Program-made: the position numbers and the translations under genes
Notes under the pieces: model-generated
What the model was told of the DNA's origin: nothing
Databases searched by the model: none
The model's input: only the letters and a program-made list of their open reading frames with translations
Part shown: piece by piece, positions 7,375 through 14,669 of the stretch
Numbering within the stretch: position 1 is the first letter of the stretch
How the letters are laid out: the number at the start of each line of letters is the position of its first letter
IMG/VR virus record: IMGVR_UViG_3300012271_000020
Location: 1-43,267 of that record
Length of the DNA: 43,267 nt
Strand: one strand, 5' to 3'
Source of the DNA: a virus

Positions 7375-7571
7375 CAGTCTTCTCCCTGGTCAAGGTCTGA
7401 CTCTTGTAGAGTCCGAGCATCAGGCAAGACCTCATTGGAGGTCACATCACCCAGGGCGTGTGCGACCTCTTCGGCGCGAGCGCAATCCACTACGCCACGG
7501 TCTAGCACCACGATGTGCGTCTTGCCGTCGGGCTTGATCACGACCATATACGTCATTTTATCTTGCATCAT
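7374..7571 (-). CDS. DUF2997-like small protein
   Basis: This 65-residue acidic protein looks like DUF2997. It has a short strand with VVIKPDGK near residues 10-17, a turn with a glycine and a lone cysteine (GVVDC near 26-30), and then a helix ending in ALGDV near 39-43. DUF2997 proteins are about this long and are often found next to DUF1257 genes, as here. No function is established. Two adjacent ATG codons (7571 and 7568) are possible. The first gives an ATGA overlap with the previous stop codon and is used here; the second has better spacing from AAGGA. The choice changes one residue. Confidence 0.6.
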   Translation of the reverse strand: MMQDKMTYMVVIKPDGKTHIVVLDRGVVDCARAEEVAHALGDVTSNEVLPDARTLQESDLDQGED

Positions 7572-8293
7572 TCATCCTTCAAGACCTTGCCATCCGACAC
7601 GCGGACAGTGAGTTTGCCGTTCTTACCTCTCTTGGGAGCCGTATCGGGATTAATCGCCCAAGGGTCCTTCTTGGTAATCAGCGCGCTTGGTCGTGGCTTG
7701 GGCTGCGAGGGTCCCAGAATGATACCTCCCCTTGGTACCTCGGTGTTCTGCGCGCGCTCACGCCGTTTAACGGGCTTGGAAGCCTCTTCCTGCCTCACTG
7801 GCGGGCTTGGAGGCTCGGGGGCGGCCTCGGGTTCGTCTTCAACCTCCTCGACGGTCTCCGGGGCTTCTACTGTCTCATAAGATGCAGCGTCAGGCTTGGG
7901 AGGTGCAGACGTCCCGCCACGGAGTGACTGTAAGGCGTCGTCTAGCTTGGACGAGTCGGTCTCATCGGGCTTGACATCCCCGTGACGCACTACAGTGCCG
8001 TCCTCTTTCATGTCTACCCACCCGCCATAATACTCCAGCGTCTCCACGTCAACTGTCTCAAAATGCTTTGAGGTGATATCCCCGAACTTGGGGTCTTCGG
8101 GGTCACCAAAAACCGGGTTGTATAGGGTTTGCTCTTGCATGATCATCCGGGTCATCCATTTCGAGTCCGTGAACCGGCTGCGCGTGCAGTCCGGGTTGAT
8201 ACACACGTCACAGAATCCCTTCTTGAAGGCGTCCAATGACCCTTGCTGGGGCATGGAATCCATGCACTCCTGTATGTAATCTCTTTTCGACAT
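7568..8293 (-). CDS. Cys-motif protein with disordered Pro/Glu-rich tail
   Basis: This 241-residue protein has a folded N-terminal part of about 110 residues with C28-x2-C31-x4-C36 and a further Cys at 10. A tryptophan/methionine-rich segment follows (KWMTRMIMQEQ near 45-55). The spacing could bind zinc or an iron-sulfur cluster. From about residue 110 the chain is low-complexity, rich in Pro, Glu and Lys (EPEAAPEPPSPP), and is surely disordered. It ends with a short basic part. The ATG at 8293 has AGGAG just upstream, right against the T-run of the 8303-8334 terminator. It is the first gene of the DUF2997/DUF1257/AAA+ block. The family is not recognised. Confidence 0.7.
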   Translation of the reverse strand: MSKRDYIQECMDSMPQQGSLDAFKKGFCDVCINPDCTRSRFTDSKWMTRMIMQEQTLYNPVFGDPEDPKFGDITSKHFETVDVETLEYYGGWVDMKEDGTVVRHGDVKPDETDSSKLDDALQSLRGGTSAPPKPDAASYETVEAPETVEEVEDEPEAAPEPPSPPVRQEEASKPVKRRERAQNTEVPRGGIILGPSQPKPRPSALITKKDPWAINPDTAPKRGKNGKLTVRVSDGKVLKDE

Positions 8294-8302
8294 GACACTC
8301 CT

Positions 8303-8334
8303 AAAAAAAAGGGCCGGAGGGCAAGCCCCCGACC
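8303..8334 (-). terminator. Intrinsic terminator after the polymerase gene
   Basis: On the minus strand a 9-bp GC-rich stem, with two G-U pairs and a 5-nt loop (positions 8334 to 8312), is followed at once by eight T residues (8310-8303). This is a standard rho-independent terminator, placed 40 nt after the DNA polymerase stop codon. Its T-run touches the ribosome binding site of the next gene, so no promoter fits between the two. Confidence 0.85.
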
Positions 8335-8340
8335 GTCTAA

Positions 8341-8357
8341 TGGCTTATATCAAGCCA
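8341..8357. repeat. Second small hairpin before the terminator
   Basis: TGGCTT (8341-8346) and AAGCCA (8352-8357) form a 6-bp stem with a 5-nt AT-rich loop. It sits between the polymerase stop codon and the intrinsic terminator. It may protect the message end or take part in a switch with the terminator stem. The two stems do not overlap, so a classical attenuator exchange is not evident. Confidence 0.4.
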
Positions 8358-8373
8358 AATACTAACACTCTAT

Positions 8374-11319
8374 TTAGATCCCTTCATAGAAGGCCAGTGC
8401 CTTGAAGACTACTGGGTCAATCTCAACCCTCTTGTCGGGGTCAGTCAACTCGTCTCCCTGTACCGTGACGACCTTGAGCACGTGCGTAGGCTTGAAGAGG
8501 TTTGCCTTCTTCATAAGGCGGCAGGCTTCCTCTACACGCCTCAAACGTAGCATATAAGACAGCAACGCCTCACGTGAAGGGATCGCCACAGACACCTTGT
8601 GTTCGTACTCAGGGAAGCGGTCTTGGACCGGGGCCTTGACCTCTGGTGTCTCGGGATCGGGATCGGGATCGCTGGGAGGCTGCGGGCTCAGTAGTGACAT
8701 GGAGGTTCCTTCTTCAGCTTCAGGGTCTAGAGCTAGTTCAATCTTACGTTGGGCCTGGAACTCATCTTCTGTGACGTAGGCTGTGCCATCCCAGACCATG
8801 CGAGTGCCTTCGTCATTACGGTAGTACATACCCTTGGATATCGTGATCTTGTCTAGCAAGTAATGAGGGGTCTCACCACCTTCGTTATCCGTAGGGGCCA
8901 TGCCGGTCTTGGGGTGAAGGGCGTGCATCAAGGTCCAGTTGTAGCCAGGGCTCCAATCCGAGTTGAACTCAACGTCGGTGATAAGAGGGATCGGCCATTT
9001 GACACGATGCGAGAACTCAGTCATGCACTCGTCAATGACGGGCAATACCTCATCGAGCATATCCTGGCGAATCTCAAACACAAGCTCATCGTGAATGGTG
9101 AGGCACAGGCGGCATTGGTCAAGCCACTCCCGATCTTTGATCGCCGCATACACCTTCGCCATCGCGTATTTGATCAGGTCTCCCGTAGCGGTGCCCTGCA
9201 CGATAGAGTTGATGGCGTTTCGCTCCTGCTTCGCCCTTAGCCACGACTCTTGAGAGTTGATGTCCCACAGACGAATCTTGCGCCCGATAGCCGTCTCAAC
9301 CTCAAGGTCTTGGTGCGCTTGATTGATCGTACGTTCCATCCATTTTTTGAAGACAGGTAGGCCGTTCAAGACCTTGTTTCGGATCTCCCAACCTTCTTTT
9401 GAGGTGACTCCTGTTGCGCGCGCAATAGCGCCCCCACCGCCTCCGTAGACGATTGAGAAGTTGGCGCCCTTGCCGTTGTGTCGCTTACGCTTGAACTCCG
9501 ACGCAGGAAGGTTCACTACATCATCGCCATAGATGATCTTCGTGGTGAGCGTGTGGAGGTCTCCGATCGTATCCTCTCCGCAGGTCGGACACAAGGCGGG
9601 AGGGGTCTCCACGATCTTCCATTTGTTCCTGCCAAGCTTCTCGGGTGGGGTGAACTCATGGTCGCACGAAGAGCAACGGTAGAACTCGGCAAGCCAGCGA
9701 GGCTCTTCACAAATGCTCGCGACGGCTCGAAGCTCAAGGCCCGAGTAATCGATCGCGACCAGTACGTAGCCCTCACGCGCCACGATACACGAACGGACTG
9801 CGTTGGGGACCGAGTAGAAGCGCTTCTTGACGGGCTCTTCGCGCTCACACTCGGAGGCGAAGGGGCACCCCTCGCAAGACTCTCTCACGCATAGCTCATC
9901 GCCTGTGCGGTGGTCCTGCATAAAGTGCCCGTCATAGATGCGCCGCAAGAAGCCCGAGTCCATAGCGTCAGTCAAAGCCGGGTCCCAAGACGCATTTACG
10001 TCCCCTTCGCCTTCTGGCCTCGATTTGATGCGTCTGGTGTATATCTTGGCGTAGCTGTTCGTGCCGGGAACCGACTGGACATTGAGACCCGAGTAACCCT
10101 GTCCGGGCATACCCTTGGAAGCTGCGAACCTTCCTGTATCCACGCGGTTGGCCTGAAATGAAAAGCGGATCGTCGAGTCTTCTTTGCGCGTGTTCTCAAT
10201 GATCGGACTGACGTAAGTGCCCAAGACTTTTTGAAGCCCTCTCATCTTCTGCACGAGCGCCAGGAAGGGGAAGCGCGAGCCGTGCTCTTTGGCAAGCTCC
10301 TCAATGGCCGCGCTGTTCGTCTTGACTTGACCCGAATTCTCGGTGACCTCCAGATCAATTTGAGCGAACGCACGGTCTACCAGTTGCAAAGCCTGGATCG
10401 CGCTGCCAAGCTGTTGAGGCGAGTTGATATCGTAGGTGTTGCGGACGTCTTGCTCATGTTTGGTGAGCGCCTTGGATAGAGACGCGTAAATCTCATCCTG
10501 TGTCTCCTCAATCATCAAGGTGATCTCGTTGGCGAGGTTGCGCGTGTAGAGTAGGTCTACTTTCATGCGGTTACGCTCTGTCCAACGCAGGGCAGGTACA
10601 AGCGCCTTCTCCACTGCGTAGGTGCTCTTCTGCTCCTCGCCGTGCTCTTTGAGGTGATCGTAGAGCATGAACGTGCAGATGGCGTCCGCCCCAGCGTACC
10701 TCAATACAGCGGGATCGGTAGGGTCCAACGTCGAGAAGCTGCGGTCACGCACCTTCTTGGGGAAGAACTCTTTGAGGTCGTGCATCTCCAAGCCAAGGTA
10801 CTGCTTGGACAGGTGCTTTAGGCCGTGCATCTTGGCAGTGGAATCCTTGAGGTAGTCGAGGATCAACGTATCCTCAAACTGGGCGACCGAAGGATCGGGC
10901 ACATGAGCAGACGACCCGTAAAGGAACTCCTGATCGAACGATGAGTTGTGATAGATGATACGCGTTGTCTCGCAGAACTCACGGAAGAGCTTGTCTACCT
11001 CCATATAAGGCAAGTTGCACGGCCTCATCTTGCCATCGTCCGTGATGTGTCTCACGGGGACGTAAAAGCCCTCCTCATCGTCATAGCAGAAGCAGTAGCC
11101 GACGATCTGGTGGAACGTCCTGCCATGCTCATCAATCCTGTTGTCAAGACCTTGCGTCTCAAGGTCCAGTGAGCAGAGGCCGCGTGCCGTAGCCTTCTCA
11201 AGCTCCGCTTTGAGGTGGGTCATATCCTCAATGCGCGTGAACTTCTTTGTAGCCATCCAGGGCAAGGGGTCCGGTGAACACGACTGCGACGCGTTAAAAA
11301 ATTGAGTAATATTGTTCAT
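8374..11319 (-). CDS. Family A DNA polymerase with 3'-5' exonuclease
   Basis: This 981-residue replicative polymerase has all three proofreading motifs: D52-x-E54 (Exo I), N125/D129 in YHNSSFDQE (Exo II), and Y208-x3-D212 (Exo III). The polymerase motifs are A (AIDYSGLELR, near 524-533), B (KRKRHNGKGANFSIVYG, near 606-624) and C (TIHDELVFE, near 741-749). No 5' nuclease domain precedes the exonuclease. Two insertions are unusual. One of about 80 residues before motif A carries four cysteines near 476-490; the other after motif A carries a CxxC...CxxC zinc ribbon near 549-580. A C-terminal extension of about 170 residues has an acidic low-complexity linker. The ATG has AGGAG 5 nt upstream. A terminator follows the gene. 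Confidence 0.95.
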   Translation of the reverse strand: MNNITQFFNASQSCSPDPLPWMATKKFTRIEDMTHLKAELEKATARGLCSLDLETQGLDNRIDEHGRTFHQIVGYCFCYDDEEGFYVPVRHITDDGKMRPCNLPYMEVDKLFREFCETTRIIYHNSSFDQEFLYGSSAHVPDPSVAQFEDTLILDYLKDSTAKMHGLKHLSKQYLGLEMHDLKEFFPKKVRDRSFSTLDPTDPAVLRYAGADAICTFMLYDHLKEHGEEQKSTYAVEKALVPALRWTERNRMKVDLLYTRNLANEITLMIEETQDEIYASLSKALTKHEQDVRNTYDINSPQQLGSAIQALQLVDRAFAQIDLEVTENSGQVKTNSAAIEELAKEHGSRFPFLALVQKMRGLQKVLGTYVSPIIENTRKEDSTIRFSFQANRVDTGRFAASKGMPGQGYSGLNVQSVPGTNSYAKIYTRRIKSRPEGEGDVNASWDPALTDAMDSGFLRRIYDGHFMQDHRTGDELCVRESCEGCPFASECEREEPVKKRFYSVPNAVRSCIVAREGYVLVAIDYSGLELRAVASICEEPRWLAEFYRCSSCDHEFTPPEKLGRNKWKIVETPPALCPTCGEDTIGDLHTLTTKIIYGDDVVNLPASEFKRKRHNGKGANFSIVYGGGGGAIARATGVTSKEGWEIRNKVLNGLPVFKKWMERTINQAHQDLEVETAIGRKIRLWDINSQESWLRAKQERNAINSIVQGTATGDLIKYAMAKVYAAIKDREWLDQCRLCLTIHDELVFEIRQDMLDEVLPVIDECMTEFSHRVKWPIPLITDVEFNSDWSPGYNWTLMHALHPKTGMAPTDNEGGETPHYLLDKITISKGMYYRNDEGTRMVWDGTAYVTEDEFQAQRKIELALDPEAEEGTSMSLLSPQPPSDPDPDPETPEVKAPVQDRFPEYEHKVSVAIPSREALLSYMLRLRRVEEACRLMKKANLFKPTHVLKVVTVQGDELTDPDKRVEIDPVVFKALAFYEGI

Positions 11320-11331
11320 TATATCTCCTAT

Positions 11332-11784
11332 CTAATGGTCAGAGGTTGGGACTACGATGATGTAGAACCCCAATCGCCAAAGTTCAAAGACCCTTGACAC
11401 CTGAATTTCTACAGGCACTCCTGCCTCTTCCAGTGCAGCTTGGTAACACACCGGGACCTTGTTATTATCCCCTTGACATGCGCCTTTGTCGTACATCGCG
11501 CAAGACCGCTTGAATGCGCATTGTTTCATCTCAGAGGGTGCCTTTATGAGACACGCCAGGGGTGGTAAGCCCAATTCTTTGATAAGCCTTGTAGGGTAAT
11601 TTCGTAGGGCGTCTTGGTATGCTTCTTGCGTCACCCTTGAAAACAAAGCGCCCAGACGTGACACCTCTGGGTCAGTCTGGAACGCTATCCATTCATCGGG
11701 CCATACGCCCTCATCGTCCTCATGTATGACAAGGATGTCATGCTCTCCCCAGGACGGGTCTTTTAGCTTGAATTGACGAGACAT
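11332..11784 (-). CDS. Four-Cys hypothetical protein in the replication block
   Basis: This 150-residue protein is not recognised. Its central part holds C89-x5-C95-x7-C103-x9-C113, with a fifth Cys at 78, set in the segment QCAFKRSCAMYDKGACQG. Four evenly spaced cysteines followed by VPVCY suggest a metal site, either zinc or a [4Fe-4S] cluster. The N-terminal 70 residues are acidic and the C-terminus is beta-rich. The ATG at 11784 overlaps the primase stop codon as ATGA, and the gene ends 12 nt before the polymerase gene starts. A role in replication is suggested by position only. Confidence 0.7.
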   Translation of the reverse strand: MSRQFKLKDPSWGEHDILVIHEDDEGVWPDEWIAFQTDPEVSRLGALFSRVTQEAYQDALRNYPTRLIKELGLPPLACLIKAPSEMKQCAFKRSCAMYDKGACQGDNNKVPVCYQAALEEAGVPVEIQVSRVFELWRLGFYIIVVPTSDH

Positions 11785-12437
11785 CAGGACCCCAGCGATG
11801 CGATCTTGGCTTCTAGCTTGGTAGCCAGCGCGCGCGCTTTCTCTTCCGAGATACGATCGTGGTCGAGGTCATAGCACATCAAGTCGAAGACGAAATACAG
11901 CCGGGTCACCGCAGCCCTTGACAGGCTTGAGCCCTTCTCCGTGACCAATCGCGCGATCTTACGTTCCAGATACCGTGGGTTAAATGCCTCAGTAGCAGGG
12001 CCGTTCAGGATACCTTCAATCTCCGTGTGTAGCTGAGTCTCCCCGGTCACCTTGTCGACCGCCGTAGGGTCGAAGTAAGCGTGGATAGACGGGATGTTCG
12101 TCACCGCAAACGCATCTTCCAGATACTTCAAGGCTCCCATGAATGACATCCCGTTGTAGTCACGCACCCACTGGATCTGGTCACGAGCTTTCTGACATCC
12201 CCAGCAAAAAGTGTGCCCTCCCAGGTCATTACCGTCACCAGGGTACACGCGAGCCGAGAACCCGTTGTCCTTACCATCCCCGTGCAGAGGACAGGGGTAC
12301 TGAATCTCGACGTTCTCGTTGACGTGTACCCTGATCCCCAAGGTCTCTAGAACCTTGACCATCGGCACCTGTTCACGTATGTTGTCAACGCGCGCCTTGT
12401 AGTATTCCTTACGGGCTCGGTCTAGTGGTTCTGACAT
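11784..12437 (-). CDS. DnaG-type primase zinc-binding domain protein
   Basis: This 217-residue protein has a CHC2-type zinc-binding domain like the N-terminus of DnaG primases: C49-P-L-H52 and C78-W-G-C81, with the usual beta-sheet segments between (GFSARVYP, GGHTFCWG). A short helix with MSFMGALKYLE follows, as in primases. No TOPRIM or RNA polymerase catalytic motif is visible in the rest, so it is either a template-recognition subunit or a shortened primase whose catalytic part is elsewhere. The remaining 100 residues are helical. It lies directly after the replicative helicase gene, a normal place for a primase. The ATG at 12437 has only a weak GTGAG upstream. Confidence 0.85.
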   Translation of the reverse strand: MSEPLDRARKEYYKARVDNIREQVPMVKVLETLGIRVHVNENVEIQYPCPLHGDGKDNGFSARVYPGDGNDLGGHTFCWGCQKARDQIQWVRDYNGMSFMGALKYLEDAFAVTNIPSIHAYFDPTAVDKVTGETQLHTEIEGILNGPATEAFNPRYLERKIARLVTEKGSSLSRAAVTRLYFVFDLMCYDLDHDRISEEKARALATKLEAKIASLGS

Positions 12438-12441
12438 GGGC

Positions 12442-13905
12442 TCACTTGAGGTTCAGGTTAATCGGTCCAGCCTTGCTCGTCTTGGTGAGGTTTTGAATGA
12501 ACCTCGAAGCGAAGTGAATGTCTGCAACGAAGGGGTCGAAGTGCGGGTTGTCTCGGTTCTTGATGCAACCCACCAACGTCTCACCGTTCTCCCTGTATTC
12601 TTTGTTCAGGTACGTGTAGGTGATCACGTCCGCAGTACGCTCCGCCGCTGAGGAATCCGCCAGCGCCTGCGTGTTGTAACGCCCGTCGTTTTTGTCCGCT
12701 TCCTTCTTGCCTTCACGGTTGATCTGGTGTAGGGCTACGATAGGGATGCGCTCACCCCGGTTGAAGGTAAGACACATCTGCTTTGCTTCACGGAAAATGC
12801 TGTTCAACTCCTCACGGTAATCGCCCATATTGCGTGACGCGCCGAGCAATCCGAGGTAGTCAATGAAGACCAGATGGATAGGAGTCGTCTGGTGTACCAG
12901 TTCAATACGGCTCTTGACCATCTGCATGGACGTCTTGGGCTCATCCGGGCACTCCACAAAGAGGGCTCCGTACTCACCTAGCTTCTGGCCTTTCTCAATG
13001 TCGTCAATGATCATCTCGTAGAACTCAATCTCCCTCTTGCTCAGGGGGTTACCGTCGTCGTCTACGCCGTCTCGGATCATACGATAGGAGAGCGGTTCAT
13101 AGCCCATCTTCGCGAACTTGGGGTGGTTCGAGTGCATCACATAGATGATGCGCCTCAACTGCTCTACAGGCATTTCGAGCGAGTAGTAGTAGACGTTATA
13201 TCCGAACATGATGGCCGTCTTGTAGGCCCAGTTGATCGCGAAGGTCGTCTTGAGTTCGCCTGTACTGGCCGCGTGTATCCACAGTTCGCCCGGTTTGATG
13301 CCTCTACACGTCGTGTCAATCTCATTTAGCCCCGAACCCCTGCCCCATGCGTTGCGCGCGTTAGACAGCGTATTTTGGAAGTCTCGACGCACTTCGGGAG
13401 CATCTTTGGTCACGTCGGACCGGAACACGGTACCGCTGTCGCTCATGAGCACCTTGTCGGCTCGTTCCATGAGGTATCGGATCGCGTCTGCGTGGCCCTT
13501 GTAGGTTTGCTTCTTTCGTCCTGTGCCCACATCCATGCCGTTCGCCAGGATGTGTGACGCATCTTTGAGTAGGAAGCTCACCAGACGTTCGTTCTGATCT
13601 TTGAGCGCTGACCTCACCAGATTCTCAAAGTCCGTCTTGAGGTAGGTGGTGCCAAAGTTCGCGATCTCTTCTACACGGTCCAGCACCTCGACTTGCTGCG
13701 CCTTCTCGAAATAATCACGCACCGAGTTGATTGACGGAGCCTGCGTGTAGGTGGTAGCATAGTCTCGGATGTAATCCCAAATCTGTGCGTCCTCGCCATT
13801 GACGAACTCAAGGTTGATGTCGGAAAGCGTGTAGAGGTTCTTGCTCAGGTCTTTGGATGAGATCGTGTCTTGTACGTTGATAACAGATCGTAAAATCTTC
13901 TTCAT
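12442..13905 (-). CDS. DnaB-like replicative helicase
   Basis: This 487-residue protein has the RecA-type core of DnaB-family helicases. The P-loop is ASTGELKTT around residues 213-221, with lysine at 219. Walker B is LVFIDYLG with aspartate at about 349. The HQINREG segment near 391-397 matches the conserved glutamine motif of the family. The P-loop is a variant: GELKTT replaces the usual GxGKT/S. The first 170 residues are helical, as expected for the N-terminal domain and linker. It should form the hexamer that unwinds the fork for the neighbouring polymerase. The ATG has AAGGA 5 nt upstream. Its neighbours are the loader-like protein upstream and the primase zinc protein downstream. Confidence 0.9.
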   Translation of the reverse strand: MKKILRSVINVQDTISSKDLSKNLYTLSDINLEFVNGEDAQIWDYIRDYATTYTQAPSINSVRDYFEKAQQVEVLDRVEEIANFGTTYLKTDFENLVRSALKDQNERLVSFLLKDASHILANGMDVGTGRKKQTYKGHADAIRYLMERADKVLMSDSGTVFRSDVTKDAPEVRRDFQNTLSNARNAWGRGSGLNEIDTTCRGIKPGELWIHAASTGELKTTFAINWAYKTAIMFGYNVYYYSLEMPVEQLRRIIYVMHSNHPKFAKMGYEPLSYRMIRDGVDDDGNPLSKREIEFYEMIIDDIEKGQKLGEYGALFVECPDEPKTSMQMVKSRIELVHQTTPIHLVFIDYLGLLGASRNMGDYREELNSIFREAKQMCLTFNRGERIPIVALHQINREGKKEADKNDGRYNTQALADSSAAERTADVITYTYLNKEYRENGETLVGCIKNRDNPHFDPFVADIHFASRFIQNLTKTSKAGPINLNLK

Positions 13906-13913
13906 ATCTTTCC

Positions 13914-14669
13914 TTAAAAGTCAATGTCTTGGAATGCGGCGGCGCCCTTGCCCTTGTCTTTGCCCGTAGCTGACGTGGTTTGCGCAGCTTTGAACCCGAA
14001 GCCGCTTGGACGTGCGATCACTTGACGCTGCGGCTTCAGGGTCTCTTGCTTGTACTCGGTCTGGAAATACCACTCTAGCTCAGGGCTCCAAGCCAAGTTG
14101 TGACCCTCTTTGAAGGTCAGTTCGTGGGGGTTTACTACCCATGTAGGCTTGTCTTGGAACTGCCGTGATTTCAGGCACTCCATTACAACGCCTGACAGCG
14201 CGACATTCTTGTAACTTTGGTACCCCAGTTGCACGATGAGTAGGTCGGGACCCCTGCCGTAGCTCGACACAGAGGGCCAGCCCTCATTCTTACCCAGGAA
14301 GATATCAATGAGATCCATATCTGTCGTCATGCGCCAGTAATACTCAAGCGGTCGGTTCCACAGGTAGCTTCGTAGGTGTGCGAGGAAGTCTGTTCGATTT
14401 GACTGCAAGAAGAGGTTGCGTTCTGCGTACTCTTCGAGCATGTTATCTTCGATGATGTCAGCCTTGAATACCGCACCTCCTACCTTCTCTGCGAACCTCC
14501 TAAGCTCCAGACACTCACACCTCTTGACCGTGGCGTAAGCGTCCGCGTACTCGCCGTATTGCTTGACGAGTTCTTGATATTCGGGGTCCTCTTCGGACAA
14601 TTGGAGCTTGCCTTTCCCGTGACACTTCTCACAGTTGGGATCACCTTTGGTTTTATGCTTAGTCGTCAT
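13914..14669 (-). CDS. Possible helicase loader (DnaC/DnaI-like), degenerate
   Basis: This 251-residue protein begins with a zinc motif, C13-x2-C16-H-G-x-G and C51-x-C53, which is the pattern seen at the start of DnaI/phage DnaC-type helicase loaders. The middle has PDLLIVQLG near residues 141-149 and KPTWVVNP near 174-181. These resemble the Walker B and sensor strands of that AAA+ group, but I see no Walker A motif, so it may not bind ATP. The tail from 215 is Lys/Gly/Ala-rich and disordered. The gene lies just before the DnaB-like helicase, where a loader belongs. The role is inferred from motif and position. The ATG at 14669 has GGAG upstream and overlaps the SNF2 gene by 11 nt. Confidence 0.6.
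   Translation of the reverse strand: MTTKHKTKGDPNCEKCHGKGKLQLSEEDPEYQELVKQYGEYADAYATVKRCECLELRRFAEKVGGAVFKADIIEDNMLEEYAERNLFLQSNRTDFLAHLRSYLWNRPLEYYWRMTTDMDLIDIFLGKNEGWPSVSSYGRGPDLLIVQLGYQSYKNVALSGVVMECLKSRQFQDKPTWVVNPHELTFKEGHNLAWSPELEWYFQTEYKQETLKPQRQVIARPSGFGFKAAQTTSATGKDKGKGAAAFQDIDF

Noticed and set aside
9478-9894. Plus-strand open frame of 138 codons opposite the polymerase gene
   Set aside because: It is antisense to conserved polymerase motifs A and B, so the open frame follows from the coding constraint on the other strand.
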